From the NCBI GenBank assembly GCA_003504035.1, contig DOBW01000153.1, forward strand, positions 1 through 5,107: a stretch of DNA of 5,107 bases, written 5' to 3'. Made by a program: the position numbers and the translations under genes. This document shows positions 1-5,107 of this stretch, piece by piece. The notes beneath the pieces were generated by a model. That model was not told where the DNA came from. It ran no database searches and saw only the letters and a list, made by a program, of their open reading frames with translations. Source of the stretch: Rhodospirillaceae bacterium (GTDB lineage: Bacteria > Pseudomonadota > Alphaproteobacteria > UBA9219). The stretch's first letter is position 1, and each line of letters starts with the position of its first letter.

Positions 1-150
1 CGTGGTGCTGTTATTGAACTTGACCGCAAGGTTGGAGAAGCCATCGATATTTACGTCAACAACAGACTTGTTGCACGCGGCGAAGTTGTCGTCGTTGAGG
101 ACCGTCTTGGCATTACCATGACAGAAATCATCAAGGCGGAGAGAAATTAG
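1..150 (+). CDS. fliN: Flagellar motor switch protein FliN, C-terminal end (5' truncated by window)
   Basis: The window opens inside a reading frame in phase 1 that gives 49 residues before a TAG stop. The residues match the end of a SpoA (surface presentation of antigens) domain: VIELDRKVGEAIDIYVNNRL, then VARGEVVVVEDRLGITMTEI. The 'ELDR..GE..D..VN..L.ARGEVVVV....G..ITEI' pattern is the usual FliN C-terminus. FliN sits with FliM and FliG in the cytoplasmic C-ring, where it takes part in rotor switching and docks export substrates through FliH. The protein ends soon after the SpoA fold with a short charged tail, as is usual for FliN, so the end looks intact. It lies 35 nt upstream of flbD on the same strand, as in the Caulobacter fliN-flbD arrangement, and is probably co-transcribed with it. 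The other SpoA protein, FliM, has a longer C-terminal context, which makes it less likely. The N-terminal part is outside the window. Confidence 0.92.
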   Translation, partial: RGAVIELDRKVGEAIDIYVNNRLVARGEVVVVEDRLGITMTEIIKAERN

Positions 151-170
151 TGTCTTGATTCACCTAAAAT

Positions 171-175
171 GAGGA
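171..175 (+). promoter_or_regulatory. Ribosome binding site of flbD
   Basis: GAGGA lies ten bases before the ATG at 186, within the 35-nt gap after fliN. It supports that start and indicates that flbD is translated independently of the fliN stop codon. I see no sigma-54 or sigma-70 promoter in this gap, so transcription probably reads through from fliN. Confidence 0.6.
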
Positions 176-185
176 CAGAATTAAC

Positions 186-1577
186 ATGAAACTTTTAATT
201 GTAGGAACTTTAGAAGGACATATTGCAACCGCAGGCCGAATTGCCACTGGACGCGGCGCCAAAGTCGCACATATTGATTCAATTGATGGAGCCTTAAACG
301 CCTTACGGAGCGGTCATGGCGCCGATCTTGTGATGTGTGATGTTATAATGGACATCGCGCATCTTATTGAAAGCCTAAAAACAGAACGTATTAGTGTTCC
401 CGTCATCGCTTGTGGAATCGGCACCGATGCAAGTGCGGCTGTCCGCGCAATCCGTGCAGGAGCTAAAGAATATGTTCCTCTCCCCCCTGATGCCGAGCTT
501 ATTGCGGCTGTATTGGAGGCAGTCGCAGAAGAAGATCTAGCCTTCATCGCCAAAGATCCCATCATGCAGCCTATCCTTCATCTGTGTGAGCGCGTTGCAG
601 GAAGTGACGCCTCTATTTTGGTAACAGGCGAGAGCGGAACAGGAAAAGAAGTTATTGCACGCTTTCTTCATCGAAAAAGTAAACGAGCCAGAGGCAATTT
701 TGTAACCGTCAACTGCGCGGCGATACCCGACAATCTTTTGGAGTCCGAGCTTTTTGGACATGAAAAGGGAGCCTTCACAGGTGCTATTGCACGACGAATT
801 GGCAAGTTTGAAGAAGCCAATGGAGGCACGTTACTTCTGGACGAAATCAGTGAAATGGATGCGCGCCTTCAAGCTAAATTGCTGCGCGCTGTACAAGAGC
901 GCGAGATTGACCGCTTAGGTGGTTCTTCACCTATTAAAATCAATATTCGTTTAATCGCAACATCAAACCGTGATCTTGAAGAAGAGGTGCGCACCAAACG
1001 CTTTCGCGAAGATCTTTATTTTCGCCTCAATGTTGTCAATATTACAATGCCTCCTTTACGGGATCGCACGACAGACATCATCCCCTTGGCCGAACATTTT
1101 GCTAAAAAATATGCGCTTGCCAATGGCCTACCAGAAAGACCGCTTACACAAGGCACACAAGCAAGACTTCTCACCCATTTCTGGCGCGGTAACGTGCGTG
1201 AACTTGAAAACACCATGCACCGCGCTATCCTTCTGGCTGTAGGTGATCAGATAGAACCTGAATCTATCATGTTGACAGGTCAAGGCTTAACGCCAGAGGG
1301 AGCTTCGCCAACCTCGCTTACAGCACAAGCCACATCATCCAAGACAGATGACTCCTCAGACAACACACCGCTTGTTGGCCAGACAGTAGCAAATGTTGAG
1401 CGTAACCTTATCATCGACACCCTCCAGCATTGCCTTGGCAATCGGACCCATGCCGCCAATATTCTTGGTATTTCAATCCGCACGCTGCGCAACAAGCTCA
1501 AGCAGTACAGCACTGAAGGGAAGATAATCACACCACCTTCAAGTTCAGGAACCGAGGCCGAACAGGCAACGTCGTAA
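186..1577 (+). CDS. flbD: FlbD, sigma-54-dependent flagellar transcriptional activator
   Basis: This 463-residue bacterial enhancer-binding protein activates sigma-54 (RpoN) promoters of middle and late flagellar genes. Domains: degenerate receiver about 1-112; AAA+ domain about 122-362 with Walker A GESGTGKE (148-155), the sigma-54-contacting GAFTGA loop (195-200), Walker B GGTLLLDE (213-220), the arginine-finger segment FREDLYFRLNV (273-283) and a sensor II motif WRGNVREL (333-340, where most family members have WPGN); a Ser/Thr-rich linker about 365-395; and a Fis-type helix-turn-helix about 403-440 (NRTHAANILGISIRTLRNKL). The receiver keeps Asp52 but lacks the acidic pair after strand 1 (VGTLEG), and Leu99 stands where the KP lysine is expected. 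This fits FlbD, which in Caulobacter is controlled by the assembly-responsive factor FliX rather than by a typical kinase; no FliX gene is in this window. The ATG is preceded by GAGGA at 171-175, ten bases upstream. The next gene starts 3 nt after the stop. An NtrC-like paralogue is the alternative, but the flagellar context favours FlbD. Confidence 0.95.
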   Translation: MKLLIVGTLEGHIATAGRIATGRGAKVAHIDSIDGALNALRSGHGADLVMCDVIMDIAHLIESLKTERISVPVIACGIGTDASAAVRAIRAGAKEYVPLPPDAELIAAVLEAVAEEDLAFIAKDPIMQPILHLCERVAGSDASILVTGESGTGKEVIARFLHRKSKRARGNFVTVNCAAIPDNLLESELFGHEKGAFTGAIARRIGKFEEANGGTLLLDEISEMDARLQAKLLRAVQEREIDRLGGSSPIKINIRLIATSNRDLEEEVRTKRFREDLYFRLNVVNITMPPLRDRTTDIIPLAEHFAKKYALANGLPERPLTQGTQARLLTHFWRGNVRELENTMHRAILLAVGDQIEPESIMLTGQGLTPEGASPTSLTAQATSSKTDDSSDNTPLVGQTVANVERNLIIDTLQHCLGNRTHAANILGISIRTLRNKLKQYSTEGKIITPPSSSGTEAEQATS

Positions 1578-1580
1578 CAA

Positions 1581-3701
1581 ATGACTGATCAAGAAACATC
1601 TCCAACAGAAGGCATAGATTCATCAGAATCTTCCAATGCCGATTTTTTTAATGACCTGTTTAAACGCGGGGAAATCTGGCTAGCTTCTGGCTTGATGGTC
1701 ATTCTTGCGACCTTAATCATCCCTATACCACCTTGGTTTGTTGATCTTGGTTTGTCGGTTTCTATCACTTTTTCGGTCATCATTCTTATGACCGTTCTTT
1801 TCATCAATAAGCCTATTGATTTCAGCGCCTTCCCAACTGTCATTTTGATAGCAACTCTTTTGAGGCTAGCGCTTAATCTGGGAACAACGCGCCTTATCCT
1901 AACGCATGGTAATGATGGGCACGAAGCGGCAGGGGGCGTTGTTGGCGCTTTTGCCGATATGGTCATGGGCGGCGACTTCATCATTGGTTTGATTGTTTTT
2001 GCCATTCTAACGATTGTTAATTTTGTAGTTATCACAAAGGGTTCAGGACGTATTGCTGAAGTCGCGGCACGCTTTACCTTGGATGCTATGCCCGGTAAGC
2101 AAATGGCCATTGATTCCGATTTATCTTCTGGCCTGATTGACGAAACACAGGCCCGCACACGCCGCAAAGAACTTGAAGATGAAAGTGGCTTTTTTGGTTC
2201 TATGGATGGTGCGGCCAAGTTCGTTCGAGGCGATGCCATCGCTGGACTCGTCATCACTTTTATCAATGCTATAGGCGGCATTACGATTGGTGCTTTCCGT
2301 CATGATATGGGCATTCTCCAAGCGGCAGATACCTATGTACATCTGACCGTTGGTGACGGACTAGTTACCCAAATCCCTGCATTGCTCGTTTCTGTGGCTT
2401 CGGGTCTTTTAGTTTCAAAATCCACAACAACAGGCACAACAGACAAAGCCTTTTTTGGTCAACTAAGCGGTTATCCCAGCGCCTTGGGCATGACCTCGAC
2501 GCTCATGATTGCGCTGGCGATTGTTCCTGGTATGCCGCTTGTTCCTTTTGCGCTTCTTGGTGCCATTTCAGGTTATGGAGCCTATGCCGTAAGCCAAGCC
2601 CACAAAAATACACGCCGAAAACAAGTAGCCGAAGAAGCCGCCAAAGTTGCGCCACCTCCCCAACAAGAAGAGCCCATCAGCAAAGCCCTTTCGATTGATT
2701 TTATTCGTCTCGAACTTGGTTACACGCTTTTGGCCCTTATCAATAGTGAAGCGGGGCAACGGCTCACAGACCAGATCAAAGGCCTGCGCCGCCAATTGGC
2801 AATGGATATGGGCTTTATTATGCCCTCGGTGCGTATTCAGGATAATTTGCAGCTTCCAGCCAACACCTATGTGCTGCGCGTCAAAGAAATCGAGTCAGGG
2901 CGCGGCGAGCTTCGCCCTGGTATGCTTTTAGCAATGGACCCCAAAGGCTCTCCTATCACAGTACCGGGAGAACCTACAACGGAACCAACCTTTGGCCTTC
3001 CAGCTATGTGGGTCGATTCCTCCTATCGTGAGGAAGCTTTGTTTAAAGGCTATACAGTTGTTGATCCGCCAACGGTCATCACCACGCATCTGACAGAAAT
3101 CATCAAAGAGAACATGTCCGAGCTTCTCTCTTACACCGAAACGCAAAAACTGCTGGATGAGTTGAACAAAGAACAACAGAAACTCGTCTCGGACGTTATT
3201 CCAAGCCAGATCACGCTTAGCGGTCTTCAACGGGTTTTACAAAATCTTTTGGCCGAGCGTATCTCTATCCGCGATTTACCCGCCATCTTGGAAGGTATTT
3301 CGGAAGCTTCCAGTGTAACGCGCAATTTAGCCATGATTTCCGAGCATGTGCGCTCACGGCTTGCGCGGCAGATTTCCAGCTCTCATATGAACGAACTGGG
3401 TTACATTCCCCTTCTGACCCTTTCCCCCGAATGGGAAGAAGTCTTTGTCGCGTCGCTAAGCGGCGAAGGTGATGACAAGAGGCTCTCGATGCCACCGACA
3501 AAACTTCACGAGTTCATTCAAATTGTCCGCAAGGCCTATGACCAACAAGCCCAACTTGGCGGCGTTCCGGTTCTTTTGACGTCACCTTTGGTCAGACCTT
3601 ATGTCCGCTCGATCATGGAGCGATTCCGTCCCTCGACCATTGTGCTGTCACAAAATGAGATCCACGCCAAAGCCAAGATAAAAACCTTGGGGCAGATCTA
3701 G
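1581..3701 (+). CDS. flhA: Flagellar export gate protein FlhA (FHIPEP family)
   Basis: FlhA is the large inner-membrane component of the flagellar type III export gate. It forms a nonameric ring whose cytoplasmic domain receives chaperone-substrate complexes and which helps couple proton flow to export. At 706 residues it has normal family length (about 690-710). The N-terminal half is strongly hydrophobic, with about eight membrane segments between residues 34 and 340. The FHIPEP signature lies at 157-180 (RIAEVAARFTLDAMPGKQM followed by AIDSD). Asp209, in GSMDGAAKFVRGD, corresponds to the essential Asp208 of Salmonella FlhA. A charged, proline-containing linker (about 341-368) leads to the cytoplasmic FlhA-C domain (about 369-690), with typical segments LRRQLAMDMGFIMPSVRIQDN and LSGLQRVLQNLLAERISIRDL. 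The frame is intact. The ATG lies 3 nt after the flbD stop without a clear Shine-Dalgarno sequence, which suggests translational coupling. A virulence-type SctV homologue is the alternative, but the flagellar neighbours argue against it. Confidence 0.98.
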   Translation: MTDQETSPTEGIDSSESSNADFFNDLFKRGEIWLASGLMVILATLIIPIPPWFVDLGLSVSITFSVIILMTVLFINKPIDFSAFPTVILIATLLRLALNLGTTRLILTHGNDGHEAAGGVVGAFADMVMGGDFIIGLIVFAILTIVNFVVITKGSGRIAEVAARFTLDAMPGKQMAIDSDLSSGLIDETQARTRRKELEDESGFFGSMDGAAKFVRGDAIAGLVITFINAIGGITIGAFRHDMGILQAADTYVHLTVGDGLVTQIPALLVSVASGLLVSKSTTTGTTDKAFFGQLSGYPSALGMTSTLMIALAIVPGMPLVPFALLGAISGYGAYAVSQAHKNTRRKQVAEEAAKVAPPPQQEEPISKALSIDFIRLELGYTLLALINSEAGQRLTDQIKGLRRQLAMDMGFIMPSVRIQDNLQLPANTYVLRVKEIESGRGELRPGMLLAMDPKGSPITVPGEPTTEPTFGLPAMWVDSSYREEALFKGYTVVDPPTVITTHLTEIIKENMSELLSYTETQKLLDELNKEQQKLVSDVIPSQITLSGLQRVLQNLLAERISIRDLPAILEGISEASSVTRNLAMISEHVRSRLARQISSSHMNELGYIPLLTLSPEWEEVFVASLSGEGDDKRLSMPPTKLHEFIQIVRKAYDQQAQLGGVPVLLTSPLVRPYVRSIMERFRPSTIVLSQNEIHAKAKIKTLGQI

Positions 3702-3725
3702 ACACAAAAAGAAGAAAGACGGTTA

Positions 3726-3745
3726 AAGCTTTTTTGAAAAAGCTT
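3726..3745. repeat. AT-rich palindrome just after flhA, possible degraded terminator
   Basis: The arms AAGCTTTTT (3726-3734) and AAAAAGCTT (3737-3745) are perfect reverse complements separated by TG. A transcript could fold into a hairpin 25 nt past the flhA stop. No T-tract follows on either strand, so it is not a classical Rho-independent terminator. The IS-type end begins at 3747, one base after the right arm, so an original downstream T-run may have been displaced. The inverted repeat is directly visible; the terminator role is inference. Confidence 0.4.
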
Positions 3746-3746
3746 G

Positions 3747-3760
3747 TGACCTGCCCCCCA
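3747..3760 (+). repeat. IS3-family left terminal inverted repeat (single copy)
   Basis: TGACCTGCCCCCCA resembles the outer end of IS407-like IS3-family elements and lies the expected short distance (75 bp) before the orfA start. Its partner at the other end is not present in the window. Confidence 0.6.
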
Positions 3761-3784
3761 GAAACTGAGCCACTTGTAAGGAGA

Positions 3785-3820
3785 GTCTGTTCTATAAATG
3801 TTCTCAAAGAAGGAACAGAC
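3785..3820 (+). promoter_or_regulatory. Inverted repeat enclosing the orfA ribosome binding site
   Basis: GTCTGTTC (3785-3792) and GAACAGAC (3813-3820) are perfect 8-bp reverse complements separated by 20 nt. The right arm overlaps the AAGGAAC Shine-Dalgarno region and ends one base before the ATG at 3822. A transcript entering from outside could fold and hide the ribosome binding site, a device known in several insertion sequences for limiting transposase made from read-through RNA. A TATAAA box (3793-3798) lies in the loop but has no -35 partner at good spacing. The repeat is seen; its role is inference. Confidence 0.45.
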
Positions 3821-3821
3821 G

Positions 3822-3920
3822 ATGAAGAAACGATTTACCGAGGAACAAATCATCCGCGTGTTAAAGCAACATGAGGCAGGCGCCAAGGCAAAAGTACGGA
3901 TAACCCCACCTTATCTGTAG
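3822..3920 (+). pseudogene. IS3-family transposase OrfA fragment, 5' end only
   Basis: An ATG following AAGGAAC opens a 32-codon frame ending at TAG 3918-3920. The first 24 residues (MKKRFTEEQIIRVLKQHEAG then AKAK) match the N-terminus of IS3-family OrfA proteins, the start of the helix-turn-helix DNA-binding region. The next eight residues (VRITPPYL) do not look like OrfA, which would continue with a Cys-Arg-Lys-His/GIS-type recognition helix. OrfA is normally about 85-100 residues and is followed by the DDE-carrying OrfB; both the rest of OrfA and OrfB are missing. The fragment cannot encode an active transposase. A peptide could still be made, but I see no sign that it is kept by selection. 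Confidence 0.75.
3895..3919. repeat. Imperfect inverted repeat immediately after the IS break
   Basis: TACGGATAA (3895-3903) and TTATCTGTA (3911-3919) pair over nine positions with one mismatch, which would be a G-U pair in the + strand RNA. The spacer is CCCCACC. It lies at the point where IS similarity ends. No T-tract follows directly on the + strand (GACAAAAGTTTT comes next), so a terminator is doubtful. It could be an operator, a weak terminator for flhA read-through or chance structure. Confidence 0.4.
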
Positions 3921-3933
3921 ACAAAAGTTTTAT

Positions 3934-3963
3934 TTGCATAAATCTCTGAAATACAAGTAAAAT
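3934..3963 (+). promoter_or_regulatory. Possible sigma-70-type promoter for flhF
   Basis: TTGCAT (3934-3939) and TAAAAT (3958-3963) are separated by 18 bp in an AT-rich stretch. The -10 box agrees with TATAAT at five of six positions; the -35 box shares only TTG. Transcription would begin near 3970, giving a leader of about 90 nt before flhF. It is the best promoter candidate I see between the IS remnant and flhF, but the surroundings are AT-rich and such pairs arise by chance. Confidence 0.3.
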
Positions 3964-4059
3964 ATGGCGTAGCCTGTTAAAGAATCAGGAAGCGGCTTGC
4001 CGTTATCCCTCGAAGTGCTATGAAAAGAAGATACCTTTTTATTATTTTTGGACCCTGCG

Positions 4060-5040
4060 ATGCGCCTCAAATCGTTTTACGGATCAAGTATGACTGAAGC
4101 AATGCAGCTCGTCCGCAAAACGTTGGGTGACGCGGCCATCATTGTCGCCACACGTGATGACGAGGAACAAGGCGGCGTGCGCGTCACAGCAGCAATTGAT
4201 GAGAACACGTCAACATCCTCGTTTTCTAAAAACAACGATCTCTCCTTAAATCCTGATCTTATGGGTTCGGATTCCATCGAAATCATTGCAACCGCACTAG
4301 TGGAAAACCAAATATCTCCCGCACTTGCCGAGAAAATTCTTGCCACGGCAACGCAGTTGGCAAGCGAAGACCCTATTGTAGCGCTTGGCGCGGCACTGGA
4401 TACGCATTTCACCTATGACCCTATTGATACCTCGCCGCAGCCTCTCATCTTTATCGGACCTCCGGGAGCAGGCAAGACGCTCACGACAGCTAAACTGGCC
4501 GCCCAAACCACTCTTTCAAAGAAAAAGACAGCGCTCATCAGCACAGACACGCAGCGCGCTGGCGGTATGGCACAGTTGGGAGCCTTCGCGCGTATTTTAA
4601 AAACCGATATTATGGAAATCGAAGATATTCATGCCCTACAAGATGCTGTCTCTATCCAGCCCTCCAGCACAGTTGTTTTGATTGACACGGCGGGCTGTAA
4701 TCCTTTTAACGCATCGGAAAAACAAGAGCTGGAAGCTCTTCTCAAGAAAACGAAAGCCGAACCTGTACTCGTTCTTCCCGCAGACATGGACAGCGCTGTA
4801 GCTCTTGATATGGCAAAAGAATTTAAAAAGCTTGGGGCAAAACGGCTTATCTGTACACGTCTTGATATAACGCAGCGCATGGGAGGACTTTTAAAAGTTG
4901 CTCATGGCACAGGGCTTCCTTTGAGTCTTTTTAGTGCAACGGCAAAAGTTACCGAAGCGCCGCTCCCCTTTAATCCCGTTTCACTGGCCCGCCTTATCCT
5001 GCCCAAACAGGATAAAAAACAGGGCAAGGTTGCCGTTTAG
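4060..5040 (+). CDS. flhF: Flagellar biosynthesis SRP-family GTPase FlhF
   Basis: FlhF is the third SRP-type GTPase, beside Ffh and FtsY. It acts at the membrane to fix the site of polar flagellum assembly. The chosen ATG gives 326 residues and the typical start MRLKSFYGSSMTEAMQLVRK; a TTG at 4048 would add only four residues (MDPA). The N-terminal B-domain region (about 1-65) is short and poorly conserved, followed by a helical N domain (about 70-120). The NG GTPase core shows G1 GPPGAGKT (133-140), G2 DTQRAGG (163-169), G3 DTAG (209-212), G4 TRLD (266-269, in place of TKxD) and a G5-like GTGLP (283-287). The C-terminal PVSLARLILP (306-315) is family-like. All nucleotide-binding motifs are present, so the protein should be active. 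Length is at the short end for FlhF, mostly from the B/linker region. FtsY is excluded by the N-terminus and the flagellar neighbours. The Shine-Dalgarno sequence is weak (GGA at 4050-4052). The next gene follows after 11 nt. Confidence 0.95.
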   Translation: MRLKSFYGSSMTEAMQLVRKTLGDAAIIVATRDDEEQGGVRVTAAIDENTSTSSFSKNNDLSLNPDLMGSDSIEIIATALVENQISPALAEKILATATQLASEDPIVALGAALDTHFTYDPIDTSPQPLIFIGPPGAGKTLTTAKLAAQTTLSKKKTALISTDTQRAGGMAQLGAFARILKTDIMEIEDIHALQDAVSIQPSSTVVLIDTAGCNPFNASEKQELEALLKKTKAEPVLVLPADMDSAVALDMAKEFKKLGAKRLICTRLDITQRMGGLLKVAHGTGLPLSLFSATAKVTEAPLPFNPVSLARLILPKQDKKQGKVAV

Positions 5041-5043
5041 GAG
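5039..5043 (+). promoter_or_regulatory. Ribosome binding site overlapping the flhF stop codon
   Basis: AGGAG at 5039-5043 shares bases with the flhF TAG (5038-5040) and lies eight bases before the ATG at 5052. This selects 5052 over two nearby ATGs: 5047, whose frame stops at once (ATG ATA TGA), and 5056, whose frame stops after ten codons. The overlap implies coupled expression of flhF and the next gene. Confidence 0.75.
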
Positions 5044-5051
5044 CACATGAT

Positions 5052-5107
5052 ATGAATGAACCTATTCCTTTTCGCTCTGACAAAATAGCGCCCTCACCCA
5101 TCGCAGC
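5052..5107 (+). CDS. Start of next gene, probable FlhG/FleN-type (ParA/MinD-like) ATPase; 3' truncated by window
   Basis: An ATG with a well-placed AGGAG opens a frame that stays open to the window edge, giving MNEPIPFRSDKIAPSPIA. These 18 residues carry no diagnostic motif, so the identification rests on position: a gene tightly coupled behind flhF is most often flhG/fleN, a MinD-like ATPase that limits flagellar number and acts on FlhF. In alphaproteobacteria such proteins often have a short, Pro-rich lead before the deviant Walker A motif (GKGGVGKT), which would lie beyond the window. No DQAxxLR-like FlhF-activating motif is visible in the part seen. Another flagellar protein is possible. 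That a gene starts here is well supported; its product is inference. Confidence 0.55.
   Translation, partial: MNEPIPFRSDKIAPSPIA

Larger units (their letters stand above)
3747..3893 (+). mobile_element. Truncated left end of an IS3-family (IS407-like) insertion sequence
   Basis: The segment has the layout of an IS3-family left end: a terminus beginning TGACCTGCCCCCC at 3747, about 60 bp of leader, AAGGAAC as ribosome binding site, then the first codons of the small transposase subunit OrfA (MKKRFTEEQIIRVLKQHEAG). TGACC-type ends and this OrfA start are typical of the IS407-like group. Homology appears to stop near 3893, and no matching right end (GGGGGCAGGTCA-type) occurs before flhF. OrfB and most of OrfA are absent, so the element cannot transpose by itself. 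No target duplication can be defined with one end missing. The 3' boundary is judged from the protein pattern and may be a few bases off. The exact IS name needs a database search. Confidence 0.75.
3702..4059 (+). other. Intergenic region flhA-flhF with IS remnant and inverted repeats
   Basis: This 358-bp gap contains no intact gene. In order it holds an A-rich stretch after the flhA stop, a 9-bp-arm palindrome (3726-3745), a truncated IS3-family left end (3747 to about 3893), an inverted repeat starting two bases after the break (3895-3919), and an AT-rich segment with a weak promoter-like pair (3934-3963). Two very small hairpins follow: CCTG/CAGG at 3973-3989 and CGGC/GCCG at 3993-4002. 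I did not find a sigma-54 -24/-12 element with correct spacing: the best GG...GC pairing, around 3988-4000, has 9 rather than 10 intervening bases. The gap interrupts what is otherwise a tightly packed flagellar cluster. Confidence 0.8.

Noticed and set aside
1589..2281. A 230-codon open frame on the minus strand inside flhA
   Set aside because: It lies entirely opposite the highly conserved FlhA membrane region and FHIPEP signature, has a low-complexity basic/Ser/Ile composition typical of antisense shadows, and no recognisable domain.
119..3106. Exact 16-bp repeat TGACAGAAATCATCAA in fliN (119-134) and flhA (3091-3106)
   Set aside because: Both copies are in coding frame and encode the same short peptide TEIIK in unrelated, family-typical contexts, so coincidence of protein sequence explains it. 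No further copies were seen.
3985..4002. Sigma-54-like element in the flhF leader
   Set aside because: The best GG...GC pairing has 9 instead of 10 intervening bases and lacks the surrounding TGGCAC/TTGC consensus.
4048..4059. TTG start for flhF that would add MDPA
   Set aside because: FlhF proteins typically begin MRLKxF, which is exactly what the ATG at 4060 gives. The TTG has no ribosome binding site, only AT-rich sequence before it.
3894..4059. Right end of the IS element, making a short non-autonomous MITE-like unit
   Set aside because: No reverse complement of TGACCTGCCCCC, nor a GGTCA-type terminus, occurs before flhF, so a two-ended unit cannot be supported.
4020..4085. Small ORF starting ATGAAAAGAAG just before flhF
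   Set aside because: It is in a different frame, overlaps the flhF start, lacks a Shine-Dalgarno sequence and has no recognisable sequence.
1..5107. CRISPR array, tRNA, rRNA, toxin-antitoxin or phage defence system
   Set aside because: No spaced direct repeats, RNA gene patterns or such protein families were seen. The window is almost fully occupied by known flagellar genes.

Overview
The window is a stretch of an alphaproteobacterial flagellar gene cluster, all on the + strand: the 3' end of fliN (1-150), flbD (186-1577), flhA (1581-3701), an intergenic region of about 360 bp holding a truncated IS3-family end (3702-4059), flhF (4060-5040), and the first 18 codons of a further gene (5052 to the window edge) that by position is probably the FlhG/FleN/MinD-like partner of FlhF. 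The regulator points to Alphaproteobacteria: it is a FlbD-type sigma-54 activator with a degenerate receiver domain, lying directly behind fliN as in Caulobacter. Base composition by eye is slightly below 50% GC, so this is not a high-GC Caulobacter or Rhodobacter genome. The genus cannot be named from this window. The presence of flhF suggests a polar flagellum.

Layout. fliN, flbD and flhA are closely packed (35 nt, then 3 nt) and look like one transcription unit whose promoter lies upstream of the window. The flbD-flhA junction has no clear Shine-Dalgarno sequence, which suggests translational coupling. After flhA comes a low-GC palindrome (3726-3745). One base later an IS3-family left end begins: a TGACCTGCCCCCC terminus, a leader with an inverted repeat over the ribosome binding site, and about 24 codons of orfA. 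It breaks off near 3893 without a right end. A second inverted repeat (3895-3919) starts right after the break, followed by an AT-rich stretch with a possible sigma-70-type promoter (3934-3963) that could serve flhF and the downstream gene. flhF and that gene are closely coupled: the flhF stop codon overlaps the next gene's AGGAG.

How the genes work together. FliN is a switch/C-ring protein also used in export. FlhA is the export-gate membrane protein. FlbD is the sigma-54 activator that times middle and late flagellar genes to assembly progress. FlhF (an SRP-type GTPase) and its probable partner ATPase set flagellar position and number. The window therefore joins structural, regulatory and placement functions of flagellar biogenesis.

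I found no evidence of a new biological system. The least ordinary parts are the IS remnant and associated inverted repeats between flhA and flhF, the degenerate FlbD receiver domain, and the apparent absence of an FlhF-activating motif in the visible start of the last gene.
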